A DNA stretch of 64,000 bases, taken from assembly GCA_028015205.1 (NCBI GenBank), contig CM051515.1, forward strand, positions 13,968,001-14,032,000. The letters run 5' to 3'. This DNA comes from Mytilisepta virgata (taxonomy: Eukaryota > Mollusca > Bivalvia > Mytilida > Mytilidae). The notes below the pieces were generated by a model. That model had not been told where the DNA came from. It worked only from the letters and a program-made list of their open reading frames with translations, and searched no databases. Shown here piece after piece: positions 51,701 to 59,645 of the stretch (position 1 is its first letter; each line of letters opens with the position of its first letter). The translations under genes and the position numbers were made by a program.

Positions 51701-54700
51701 AATTTAATTTTAATGTACATTGTATCAAAACAGTGTTTAGTGTATTTTCTCCTATTCTTGATGTGTTTAATCGGAGGGATAAAAATACAATATTTTTAAC
51801 CACTTCCAGGTGATTAAATTTCTACGTGGGAATTACCGCCCTTTTTTCTACAGTTATTGGAACGATAAACTAGAGAAGTCCTGAAATGACGTCTATGTAA
51901 ACAAACTACATAGCAACCACATTTTCTTGAGGTTTTTGTCGAAAATCATAGGAGAAACAGATTCTCCTTCAACTTACTCATGAGTTATGGAATTTCTCCA
52001 CCCTCAATAGTTAAATTTTAGATTTTAACGCGCTCGCTAAAGGCTCCTGCATTGAAAATCGAAAATTTAACTATCTCGGGTGGATAAATTCCATAACCCA
52101 CTCGTACATGTACCTGAAGGAGAATCTATATTTATATTACAGTTATTTTATATCAATTATTGAAAATGGATAAAAGAGTACAGATAAACTAATAGAACTC
52201 TTACAAGGACATTAGATAAGGGAATAATTAATATTTCTTAAAAGTTTAATTGATCTTGTTTGCCCTTTTCAGATCTGAAAATGTGTTAAAGTGCAACTTA
52301 TCTTCAATAAAGGCCCCTCTGCATGAAAATCCTAGTTGGAACACTAAAGTTATCTAAAAAAAAGTTTGTTGGTTACAGGGGTATTTTGAAAGTCCCTTCC
52401 TACACACCCAAAGTCATTTTAATACCCTAATTTTGTCATTTAAAATTTGAGACTTTGCAAAGAGTCCGGTTTAAACTCAAAACCTCAGTGTTGACAGGCT
52501 AATGATGACCACTAGTTATGAAAAACTACGTCCTATAGCACTCGGCCAATGAGGTCAAAAGAATACAAATACAATCAGGCTACAATGTTGATAAAATGTT
52601 TGTGAGTATTCCTGAGCATATTTTCTATGCACTTCATTTGACTACTCTATCAATTCCTATTGTCTTGAAATCGCAAATTATCACACGAGTAGAAATTTTC
52701 CTCTCTTGCCTTGTACAAAAATTTGCATTTTGACTTCTGTTTTTGTAAAATTTCTGCCCACCTTCACATTTTTGTAATAAAAAAAATATTTGTCATGCTG
52801 CAGATGTAGACATCGTCTTTCCATTGCTAAAAGTTACACCAGCAGTCCAAGTTTTAGTATACACCATACCTTTTGTTTTTCACTTTTATATAACACCAGC
52901 AGTCCAGGTTTTAGTACACACCAAAGTTTTGTCCAACTTTTAAGTGTTCCTCTGACTTTCAGCCAATCAGCTAACACAATCACTGATGCATCAGTCAGTG
53001 TGCTAAGCAGTTCTCGTGTTGCTTGTTTTTTCTGATTTCTGTAATATTTTTTCTGTACCTATAAAATGCAAGAATTTATTAGAGATCAATTTGACAATCA
53101 GGCACCAATCCATACGACTATAACACTCACAATGCCACCATTTTTACTTTTATTTTAAATAATATGTAAATAAAATAAATCTGCCTGCCGGCCCAAGTTG
53201 GATTTATCAAGTCTAGAAAATGTAGCCTAAAGGAATAGAAATGAGGTACAGTGTATGCTAAAAGGTATATAAAAATTCATTATATAAACTTGTACATATG
53301 TACAGTATAATTTTGATGGTTAGAACTCCAATTGACTGTTGAAATCTCTTAAAGTTATTAATAGTTTGACTTACTGAAGTTTGTTCAAGTACGGAAAATT
53401 ACCAGTGCTATACCATGTACAAGTTGGTATAGTTCATCATTACCATGAAATATTTTTGAATTAAATTTAATTAAAAATTTAACACGTTTATTACTAATTA
53501 ATAGTAATCATTTAATATTTATCACATTGAATTGTAAAAATTTACCTGTCAGACTCTAATCTACCTTTATCACATCTGTCAGTATCAGATTGCCCATTTA
53601 ATTAGTGAGTTTGAGTTTTCCATGGTTAAATACACAATTTTATCATTTTTGGTATGTAAGTCTTTATTCTAATTTTCGAGAAATCAGAGTTCGAGAAATC
53701 CTGAATGGATTTTAAAAATGGTTTGAGCCATCAGTTGTGTTCAAGCGATCCGAGTTCGAGCTAACAAAGTTCAAATGTTCATTAAATAAAAATACTGCCA
53801 TATTTAAGGTGTTTGCTTTGGAGGATTTTGCCAAATGTTTTCTAAAATACATGTACTTTACCTTTAATGATTCTCTCTTGGAGAGTTTGGATGATGACGA
53901 TGATGTAACACTTTTATCATGTGATCCATGGTTCTGCTTGGATGATGACGTTGTACTACTTTTATCATGTGATCCATGGTTATGCTTCGATGACGATACT
54001 GTACTACTTTTTTCATGTGATCCATGGTTCAGCTTGGACTCCGACTAGTAAAAAATAAAGATAAAACTGTATAAACTTCTTTTTTCATGACTAAATACAT
54101 TTACCGTATTTTCCTGTCTATAGGTCAAGACTTTTTTACTTTAAAATAACCATTTTACCATTATAAGTCTATGGAGAAAGTATCAATTAGACCTATAGTC
54201 CACATAGACTTGTAGTCCAGAAAATACATTTATACCTTAAAATGAATGACATAACCGGTGTTACTATAAGTACAAACCCAATTGTTAAGTACTTTGAAAT
54301 ACAATTGGAAAATATTCATTATATTGGTTGAACAAAAAATATGAAGGATTTTACTCTGTCACTCATACAAGTTCTCAGGTCAGTACATAGTCGTGCAAAC
54401 CCTTGATAGAACCAATAAAACTTATTATTTTCCCTTTTTCAAGTTTTAGTTGTGAGGGTATATTAATGAAATATACAGAAATAAACCCTTTTAAAGACAT
54501 TTTTCAGATATATATCTTTTATCAGGAAATGAAAAATGACTTCACAGCTGTTTTAGTGGGATATTCCGTTTTGTAGTTATACTTACACTAGCGCTTGCTC
54601 TTGTTGATGTAAATACTGGAGGGTAAGTTCTGATAATGTAGTTATACTTACACTAGCTCTTGCTCTTGTTGGTGTAAATACTGGAGGGTAAGTTCTGATA

Positions 54701-56701
54701 ATGTAGTTATACTTACACTAGCTCTTACTCTTGTTGGTGTAAATACTGGAGGGTAAGTTCTAATAATGTAGTTATACTTATACTAGCTCTTCTCTTGTTG
54801 GTGTAAATACTGGAGTGTTAGTTCTGTTTATGTAGTTATACTTACACTAGCTCTTGCTCTTGTTGGTATAAATATTGGAGTGTACGTTCTGATAATTTAG
54901 TTATACTTACACTAGCTCTTACTCTTGTTGGTGTAAATACTGGAGGGTAAGTTCTGATAATGTAGTTATACTTATACTAGCTCTTGCTCTTGTTGGTGTA
55001 AATACTGGAGGGTAAGTTCTGATAATGTAGTTATACTTACACTAGCTCTTCTCTTGTTGGTGTAAATACTGGAGTGTTAGTTCTGTTTTTGTAGTTATAC
55101 TTACACTAGCTCTTGCTCTTGTTGGTATAAATATTGGAGTGTAAGTTCTGATAATTTAGTTATACTTACACTAGCTCTTACTCTTGTTGGTGTAAATACT
55201 GGAGGGTAAGTTCTGATAATGTAGTTATACTTATACCAGCTCTTGCTCTTGTTGGTGTAAATACTGGAGTCTAAGTTCGGATAATGTAGTTATACTTACA
55301 CTAGCTCTTGCTCTTGTTGGTGTCAATACTGGAGAAGAAGTCGACTGTGTAAGTCCTGAGGATTCAAGAATACTGTCTAATTCACTGCCACATGTTCCTT
55401 TGATTATCAAAATTACATAATAAATAATTAATATTATGATATACATGTATATCATAATAGCTTATCTACATGTATGTCAAAATGTTATTTCCAAATTTAA
55501 TATGATGCTTTGACTAATACGTAAAATTCAACAGTTTTAAAATATTTGAATTCTTTCTAGAATCGATCTCTTGAGAACTGTTTATTAACTGCATTAATAG
55601 AACATTTATAGTTATTTGCTGTAGAACTATCATAAATTTTAAAATTGATTTTCACCACCAAAGAGTTCCATATGGCACCCCCAGCTGTGTATATTTTTGA
55701 CGGAATAAGCATATATACATGTAGATGTACTTATGGAGGTGCCAAATGGAACTCTTGTCAAAATCGGAACTAGAATCACCCAATCTGCCCCATTTTTCTC
55801 AGTCAGATGTATGATTGTTGTGCTTAACGTCCAGTGGCAAATATTTCATGCTTCTTCAGAACCAGTTCAACAATTTATCAAACATGGATGGTTTGGTAGG
55901 GTCGGACAGTTTAGCCTTCTCATCAAAAACTACAGAAGGGGTCTTTAGCGTGAAGGGAGTATGGCATTCACCAAACATGTTATGGTTACCCACTATGGTC
56001 CCCATTCAGGCTTTCTGAATTTTGACTTGAGGGTCTGCCCTATCTGCCACCTGGGGACGAGCTACATATAGGCAGCTCTTTGGGTTGAGCTCCGGTGATC
56101 CATCACGTGACTAGCAGGATGGATGAATACATGTATCTAAATATTAAGTTTAACAGGCTTTACATATACAAAATAGAATAGATAATGGAAACGAGGAATG
56201 TCTCAAAGAGACAACAACCCAACCAAAAATGTTGATTTTACCTATGTAAATATTTCTATATAAATGTATCAAATATATATATCTTACAAGAGTTCATGAT
56301 CTGAATATTTTCTACTTTGGGTCGTGCAATCTAAGACCATATATGTATATTACATTTAATTTTTACATTCAGACTGCTGAAATATGACAATGGTGCTACA
56401 CACTGTAGGGTGTGAGATTTGTTCTCATGGCTGTAGACCCCACTGTGTTTTTAAGATGAACAACTTTTATGTAACTGGAAGAGTGTCGAGAGTTACTTTG
56501 CTTTATCCCTTTTTTTCATTTTATATACAATCTGTGTGTGCTGTTAGGCATTTACAATTCTGTATTTCTCTATAAGCCGTGCCATGAATGTCTCAGTTTT
56601 TCTGATGTACATGAGTTATCACAATATTTATTAACGACATTAAATTTTATCTTTATTTATTACATACCAGTTGTGTCTCCCGTACTTCCATGTCGAGGCA
56701 T
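33454..56701 (-). CDS. OSBPL8: Oxysterol-binding protein-related protein, ORP5/ORP8 type, complete in 20 coding exons
   Basis: Minus-strand exons: 56701-56668, 55397-55300, 54044-53862, 53058-52870, 50725-50603, 50168-50084, 48511-48326, 47737-47598, 46613-46542, 45618-45506, 44168-44087, 43474-43376, 42714-42618, 41618-41520, 41021-40924, 40662-40537, 38326-38226, 36625-36440, 34840-34594, 33795-33454. They total 2700 nt, all phases fit, and give 899 residues plus stop, close to human ORP8 and ORP5. Layout: low-complexity N-terminus, PH domain (about 135-255), ORD (about 370-705) with EQ|ISHHPP (His471/His472), C-terminal transmembrane segment (about 881-897). ORP5/8 are ER-anchored and swap phosphatidylserine for PI4P at ER-plasma membrane contacts; PH binds PI4P and the paired His in the ORD bind its phosphate. 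Vertebrates have two paralogues, so this is probably the single ancestral gene. The only weak junction is the AAAG acceptor of exon 2. Confidence 0.93.
34195..34515. repeat. Dispersed repeat with CCATTGCTGCCAAGT core
   Basis: CACCATTGCTGCCATGC, GACAGATATAATTCTGAAAG and GACCATTGCTGCCAAGT...TCAGTGGTT recur at 46190-46480, and partly at 58545-58700. It ends AGGTGAGCTAAAA, like the tail at 30715. Confidence 0.55.
35117..35384 (-). mobile_element. RUDI-like SINE in the ORP5/8 intron
   Basis: Inverted near-full-length copy: tail TTTGTTTGTTTAGTTGGGG, body GGAGTACCCAGAGAGAACC, box B region GAGATTCGAACTC, head CCACTTGGCCACCAAGACC. Confidence 0.8.
35400..36195 (+). repeat. Modular repeat, about five ~140-bp modules
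   Basis: Modules contain CTAAATGCAAAACTTTAATC, CACTCAAGCATAAAA, AGGTCATGGTGAC, TTGTACTATA and ATATCATCAATA. They are progressively diverged and end in GATGGATGGACAGATGGACAA and TATACGCCACTTCC. Same plan as 7255-7905. Confidence 0.7.
36690..37400 (+). repeat. Modular repeat, about four ~145-bp modules
   Basis: The head AGCTGCGCCATTAGCGCATGATACGCCCGTCG is followed by modules with AGTATACAGATCTT, AGATTAATATAACTA, GTGTGTAAAGTTT, ATCGTTTTTGAGATACGG and CGACATGTG. They end in GACAGACAGACGGACAGACAG and CGGACATTTGTATAGG. Small ORFs here are incidental. Confidence 0.75.
37549..38035 (+). repeat. Two fragments of a dispersed repeat (AATGGAAACGGGGAATGTGTC family)
   Basis: Fragments at 37549-37600 and 37968-38030 share ATAGAGAATGGAAACGGGGA and TGTGTCAAAGAGACAACAAC. 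The family's longest copy here is 50762-51135, and another fragment is at 56173-56228. Confidence 0.65.
38458..38657. mobile_element. MITE with TACTGTAAATTC termini, copy 1
   Basis: 200-bp element with inverted ends (TACTGTAAATTCAGAAATTA and AATTTACAGTA) and an interior rich in GCAATAAT. TA at both edges fits a Tc1/mariner-type derivative. Copies at 38863-39069 and 44404-44831. Confidence 0.75.
38863..39069. mobile_element. MITE with TACTGTAAATTC termini, copy 2
   Basis: Starts TACTGTAAATTCATAAATTA and ends TGAATTTATAGTA. The interior matches copy 1 (TTATTGCGATAACAACCCTG). It lies 200 bp from copy 1 in the same intron. Confidence 0.75.
39505..40310 (+). repeat. Modular repeat, about five ~140-bp modules with AGGTCAAGG
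   Basis: Each module carries GACCTTGAGGTCAAGG..., CGACACATCATCTTGAGG, CTACACACCAAAGATC and GACAAAAAAGTTACAGGC. The block ends CCCACCCACCAGCCTGACGG and ATAGGAAAACCCGGTTAAA. The many AGGTCA half-sites are part of the repeat. Confidence 0.75.
40374..40437. repeat. Two-copy 31-bp direct repeat next to ORP5/8 exon 16
   Basis: TGTCACCCAATGGAAAATGA...TGTTACA is followed directly by TGTCATCCACTGGAAAATGA...TGTTACA, about 100 bases inside the intron downstream of the exon. Confidence 0.75.
42165..42640 (-). repeat. 28-bp minisatellite made of exon end plus 5' splice site, about 17 units
   Basis: On the minus strand the unit is TGGCAAAGTCTAAATTCTATG followed by GTAAGTT. The first unit overlaps the last bases and donor of the SHHPP exon (ends 42618). 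The rest run into the intron with increasing decay. Most units keep ATGGTAAG. Confidence 0.9.
43058..43201 (-). mobile_element. RUDI-like SINE, 5'-truncated
   Basis: Inverted copy with the TTTGTTTGTTTAG tail and body through GGCAATCCTTG, but the tRNA-related head is missing. This is the usual outcome of incomplete reverse transcription. Confidence 0.8.
44404..44831. mobile_element. MITE with TACTGTAAATNN termini, longer copy 3
   Basis: Starts TACTGTAAATATGGAAATTA and ends GAAAATTTCCGAATTTACAGTA in pieces, with ATCGCAATAATTAAACCTCG inside. It is twice the length of copies 1 and 2 because of extra internal sequence (about 44510-44700). Confidence 0.65.
45243..45484 (+). mobile_element. TTAA-flanked MITE, internally deleted copy
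   Basis: The termini TTAAGGATGATCGCTGG and CCAGCGAGAATCCTTAA match 26830-27214. About 140 bp of the interior (between AAATTTGCAGGAAAT and TTTAATGTTTAAGAAATGG) is absent. Confidence 0.8.
46190..46480. repeat. Dispersed repeat with CCATTGCTGCCAAGT core, copy 2
   Basis: Shares GGACCATTGCTGCCAAGTAC and AATTCAGTGGTTGC with 34195-34515. Confidence 0.55.
47313..47578 (-). mobile_element. RUDI-like SINE directly beside ORP5/8 exon 8
   Basis: Inverted full-length-looking copy ending about 20 bases from the donor of exon 47737-47598. The body GGAGTACCTGGAAAGAACC and GGGATTCGAACTC (box B) are clear. Confidence 0.8.
47760..48180 (+). repeat. Modular repeat, two ~188-bp modules
   Basis: GAGGTGCACATGTCCA, TACCAAGTTTGAAG, CTCTGGATTGAAAACTGTAG and GAGGAGTTGATTACACAAAA occur at 47838-47935 and again at 48026-48122. 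The block ends CCCTGCCCGCCTGATATTCACC. Confidence 0.75.
48890..49170. mobile_element. Second TTAA-flanked MITE (GGTATCCGGACCATAA termini)
   Basis: A near-perfect terminal inverted repeat (TTAAGGTATCCGGACCATAA against TTATGGTCCGGATACCTTAA with one change near the inner edge) encloses a 281-bp element. TTAA sits at both outer edges. The ORF inside is incidental. Confidence 0.8.
50396..50515 (-). other. Exon-like 120-nt segment with in-frame stop in ORP5/8 intron
   Basis: It sits between the PH exons ending ...WATK and starting GPKGE, which join directly in relatives. On the minus strand it has acceptor CTTTTTTTACAG and donor GTGAGT. It is 120 nt and phase 0, with TGA as codon 29 of 40. It could be a poison exon or a transposon fragment with chance splice signals. 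The second half is GC-rich (GCCGGCGGGGCCC). Confidence 0.45.
50762..51135 (+). repeat. Longest copy of the AATGGAAACGGGGAATGTGTC repeat
   Basis: Contains GAGAATGGAAATGGAGAATG, CAAAGAGACAACCACCCGG, TACCAATGGGTCTTCAACGC, CTTCAGCTGGCCCCTAAAC, GACTAACAAAGGCTAGAGG and CCCCCTATACCTCTAGCCAA. It abuts exon 50725 at its left side. Class not determined. Confidence 0.7.
51527..52345. mobile_element. Non-autonomous DNA transposon with AGTGTTCCARCTAG ends
   Basis: AGTGTTCCAGCTAG at the left and CTAGTTGGAACACT at the right form 14-bp terminal inverted repeats of an 819-bp non-coding element. It contains a large foldback (51958-52131). The hAT superfamily is suggested by the end sequence only; no clean target duplication was seen. 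Confidence 0.65.
51958..52131. repeat. Foldback inside the 51527-52345 element
   Basis: AGATTCTCCTTCA pairs with TGAAGGAGAATCT. Inner arms GTTATGGAATTT.CTCCACCC and GGGTGGATAAATTCCATAAC pair, as do ATAGTTAAATTTT and AAAATTTAACTAT. The loop includes TTAACGCGCTCGC. Confidence 0.8.
52834..52868 (-). repeat. Partial copy of ORP5/8 exon 4 end, just past its own donor
   Basis: On the minus strand the intron begins GTATGGTGTATACTAAAACT and continues TGGACTGCTGGTGTAA. This matches exonic TGGTGTGTACTAAAACC, TGGACTGCTGGTGTTA with only a few changes, offset 57 bp from the exon copy (52891-52923). Confidence 0.85.
53862..54044 (-). other. OSBPL8: ORP5/8 exon 3, with three in-frame coding repeats
   Basis: Sixty-one codons contain three tandem units of 16-17 residues ([49 protein letters not shown]), Ser-rich and likely disordered. 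They precede KLSKRESLK, which is conserved in vertebrate ORP5/8. All units keep frame (48 or 51 nt). Confidence 0.85.
54573..55335 (-). repeat. 65-bp minisatellite made of exon end plus 5' splice site, 12 units
   Basis: Units start (plus strand) at 54573, 54638, 54703, 54768, 54832, 54897, 54962, 55027, 55091, 55156, 55221 and 55286; ten spacings are 65 or 64. The unit at 55286 contains the real end of ORP5/8 exon 2 and its donor. On the minus strand each unit reads CTCCAGTATTTACACC, AACAAGAGCAAGAGCTAGT then GTAAGTATAAC. Units 4-7 and 8-11 form a 259-bp higher-order duplication (shared 64-bp unit, then a GTATAAATATTGGAGTGTA unit). Confidence 0.92.
55300..55397 (-). other. OSBPL8: ORP5/8 exon 2, whose end seeds a 65-bp array
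   Basis: It codes [15 protein letters not shown]...[12 protein letters not shown] and ends at a GTAAGT donor. The acceptor used here (ATAATCAAAG) is the only one that fits the phase of exon 1, but it is weak and lacks a strong pyrimidine tract, so the 5' border is less certain. Its last 35 bases and donor are repeated eleven more times downstream. Confidence 0.65.
55800..56120 (+). repeat. Dispersed repeat beginning GATTGTTGTGCTTAACGTCC
   Basis: Reads GATTGTTGTGCTTAACGTCC, GTGGCAAATATTTCATGC, ATGGTTACCCACTATGG and ends GGTGATCCATCACGTGACT, GCAGGATGGATGAAT. No second full copy in the window; 15880-15915 shares the inverted ACTGGACGTTAAAC phrase. Confidence 0.5.
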
Positions 56702-56721
56702 TATCTCCGCCTTCAATTAAT
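56668..56721 (-). other. OSBPL8: ORP5/8 start-codon exon
   Basis: A strong acceptor (TTTCTCTTTTTCAG) precedes ATTAATTGAAGGCGGAGATA and then ATG (56701). Thus the 5' UTR is itself spliced and a further non-coding exon lies upstream. The exon codes [11 protein letters not shown] and ends in GTATGT. Confidence 0.75.
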
Positions 56722-57274
56722 CTGAAAAAGAGAAAATTTGAGGTAAAATTTTCTGCAAATTGAGTAAATTTTTGAAAACCAGATTAATAAACAAAAACAC
56801 AACATCTATAATCCAAATTACGGTAAGTATATGAGTTAAATTTAGCATAATCCCACTTCCAAAATCAGCCAAATGTTGGAAATAAAAATGGTATGAAACT
56901 TACAGTGTGCAAAAAGCAAAATGTGTACAGTTAAATGAATAAAATAATCAGTAATTTCAACTCCTCCAAAAAAGTATTATCTTTATCTATAGAATAATTT
57001 TACTATCACAAATCTATGTATCTAGTTGTGATTATATTTGATATGTGAATTCAATTTCTACCAATGAAGTTTTTCACCAAATGATATAATGCAGGTATAA
57101 ATGCTTTAATTCTTATATCATTTGAGAGCTACATGTACTTGAACATGTATTGAAATTAAACTTCCACTCGAAAAACTGGCTGTATCATCTGCGATCAAAG
57201 TGTACATGTTGATGTACATGTAGCAGTTTCACATGTACATGTTTTTCACTCAACAGACAAGATAATCTGCTCAC

Positions 57275-57684
57275 TTAAGGATGCTCGCTGGTCATGTTTT
57301 GGTCTTTTTGTCAGATTTTCGGAATCCTCAGGTTTTATCCATTCCTTAAACATTAAATTTTTTGCCCATGAACCCCAACTTTTGTCTTTACACAGTGTAT
57401 AATTCAATCATATATACCTTAAAATGGTATTTGACAAAATCTTATAAAATCCTTTTTATTATTTCATACATTTTTGAGGGACAGAAGTTGCCCATGCAAA
57501 GACAATGAAAAATCCGGAGAAAACCCATTTCCTGCAAATTATGAAGGCTTTATAGCTCTAAAATGAACACATGAACCTATATATTTTTTTCTTGCTTATT
57601 TGTTTACTATTCATATGTTCTCTCAAACTCAAACACCTATTTCAAATCCTATTGATTTCATATTAGACCAGCAATCATCCTTAT
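57275..57684 (-). mobile_element. TTAA-flanked MITE, inverted copy upstream of ORP5/8
   Basis: Reverse complement of 26830-27214: starts TTAAGGATGCTCGCTGGTCA and ends GACCAGCAATCATCCTTA. One terminus has decayed by a single change. Confidence 0.8.
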
Positions 57685-58342
57685 TTGAACAACTAGACAG
57701 TATCTTTCATAGCTTCACCACTTTATATATATTGTCTCACCTAGCTACCCAGCTACAGTACATGTACATGTAGAGAAAAGTTTAATGTTTGTTTTAAATA
57801 AATAATGCAGTTTGCTATTCATACTTGTAACATAATAGTTAATCAATAAAAACAGCTGTTATATTCTTTATTTAAAAATCAATATACATATTATATCAGT
57901 GTACCAGCTAATATTTGAGGACAAAGGTGATTTGTCAGAAAATGCACACCTTAACACATTTTCAAATCTGAAAAGGACAAAAAAAAGATATGGTCAAAGA
58001 AGATAAGAAATATCAGTTATCCATTTAGGAGTCTTTCAATATGGAAAATCTAATGTCCCTTTGAGGAGTTCTTTTAATATGGAGGATCTAATGTCCCTTT
58101 GGGTTATATTAAAATAAAATCCTTTTATTAGATTCAAAAAATAAATATAGAAGAAATACAGTAAATTCATAGAAAGGATTATATTTCATGGACAACTAAA
58201 ATTGCGCATTAATTGTGGTCTTGGACCAGCAAGACCTTCAACATGGAAGAAAAACTTGTACTCATACTACAAGTACATCATGACCCCAAGCAATGTTTTT
58301 GTATCTTTCAACCCTTTTATACATGTTGGAATCCATTCAGTC

Positions 58343-58500
58343 CAGGGTTCTCACTAAGAATTTTTCATGATCTGGACTCATAATTTTTCAGAATGGTGAG
58401 TCCCAAGACCCATCATCTCTTTTTTGAACATACATTCCTGCATGTTTTTGACAATACCATGGTGGGTCTATTGTACTTTTGTTAAAGAAAATCACCACAG
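58343..58500 (+). mobile_element. Fragment of the CAGGGTTCTCACTAAG transposon
   Basis: Matches the first ~150 bp of the element at 58830 (CAGGGTTCTCACTAAGAATT, TTTCAGAATGGTGAGTCCC, CCATGGTGGGTCTATTGTAC). The right end is missing. Confidence 0.75.
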
Positions 58501-58829
58501 TGCTGCCTCAAAATACTTTCAGATATCAACTAAAACAAGAAGCTTCCAGGAGCCTGTATCGCTCACCTGGATTCAATTTGCCAATCAACAGCCATAAAAG
58601 CTCCTAAGAAACAAACATCTGTATAATTGGACATATAATTCTGAAAGAGGACAATCTAATAACCATTAAATTGAGTACAATTTCTCTCTGTTATAATAGC
58701 AATATCATCACCTTCAGAGATGTCCGTAAATCTATGTAATGTTCTGTTTTATTTTACATCATCGCATGTTTTTTTAATTAAGTCCTTATATTTATTATTC
58801 TGTTTCTACGATTTGTCTCTTGCATTGCC

Positions 58830-59048
58830 CAGGGTTCTCACTAAGAATTTTTAATGATGAGTCCTGGGACTCATCATTTTTCAGAATGGTGAGTCCCAGC
58901 TGATTTTGATGAGTCCCAGGACTCATCGCCACTTTTTTAACATACACTCCTGCATGATTTTGACCATGGTGGGCCTATTGTACTATTGTTAAAGTTTAAT
59001 TAAAATCATGTTCTGCCTTAACATACTGACGAATATAATTTGAAATTT

Positions 59049-59090
<42 letters not shown>

Positions 59091-59645
59091 CTTATGCAGT
59101 GGTGCTCCGAACTTGGAATAAAATTTCTGTTACAGATATGAGCAAAAATCTTTGCACCTTTTGACACAACTTATTTATTATTGCCATTTTATTTTGTAAT
59201 ATTTATTTATGTATAATCTTTACTATAATTTTTTCTCAAACATACTCTTAAAATCCTCCAATTGACATTGTTTGAACACCTTAATAATCAATATTGACAA
59301 AATTTCCATTTGTGCATAGATAGGTCAAAATCCGCTAAATTTATTTTTAAATGAGGTGTACATATTGTTACCGGTTGTAATAAACACTGTGGCCAATGAA
59401 AAATCACAAGAATTCCGATTGCCGCCATTTTTTTAGCTTACTTTTTGTCATTTCTTTCCCTTCCCCCTTTGATCTCCAAGAAAACAAAAAAATGGCGGCT
59501 CGAGATTTTTAATGAAAATAACGGTCTTCAGGCGCAGCTGATTAGATCTACATGCGTCCCAGGGACGCATGAGTTTGAAGGATGACGCGTCCAGTCCAAT
59601 TTTAGCGCGTCCAGGACGCATATACGCGCCTTAGCGAGAACCCTG
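58830..59645. mobile_element. Non-autonomous DNA transposon, 816 bp, CAGGGTTCTC ends
   Basis: The terminal repeats CAGGGTTCTCACTAAG and CTTAGCGAGAACCCTG differ at one base. ATTGCC is present on both flanks as a probable target duplication. The interior holds a poly(A) run (59050-59086), a GATGAGTCC/GGACTCATC stem near the left end and an ACGCATG/GCGTCC-rich stem near the right end. The end sequence is hAT-like. No coding capacity. Confidence 0.8.

Larger units (their letters stand above)
51325..52560 (-). mobile_element. Old SINE relative split by a DNA transposon
   Basis: The left part (51325-51526) resembles the tail/body side of the SINE (TTTGTTTGTTTATTGGGC). The right part (52346-52560) resembles the head side (AAACTCAAAACCTCAGTGTT, GACAGGCTAATGAT, CACTCGGCCAATGAGG). 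The middle (51527-52345) is a separate element. Confidence 0.55.
48326..53058 (-). other. OSBPL8: ORP5/8 PH-domain exons (4-7)
   Basis: Exon 53058-52870 codes [19 protein letters not shown] and [19 protein letters not shown], the start of the PH barrel. Exon 50725-50603 codes [10 protein letters not shown] and [20 protein letters not shown]. Exon 50168-50084 codes [15 protein letters not shown]. Exon 48511-48326 codes [12 protein letters not shown], the C-terminal PH helix, then an acidic linker. The basic segment before the barrel matches the polybasic stretch that aids plasma-membrane PI4P/PIP2 binding in this family. Confidence 0.9.

Noticed and set aside
53737..54048. Plus-strand ORF rich in [15 protein letters not shown] repeats
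   Set aside because: Antisense shadow of ORP5/8 exon 3; the minus strand has splice sites and a conserved RESLK end.
55231..55455. ORF extension past the exon 2 donor as true coding sequence
   Set aside because: It reads through GTAAGT into the 65-bp array and soon stops; the exon joined at 55300 fits the next exon's phase.
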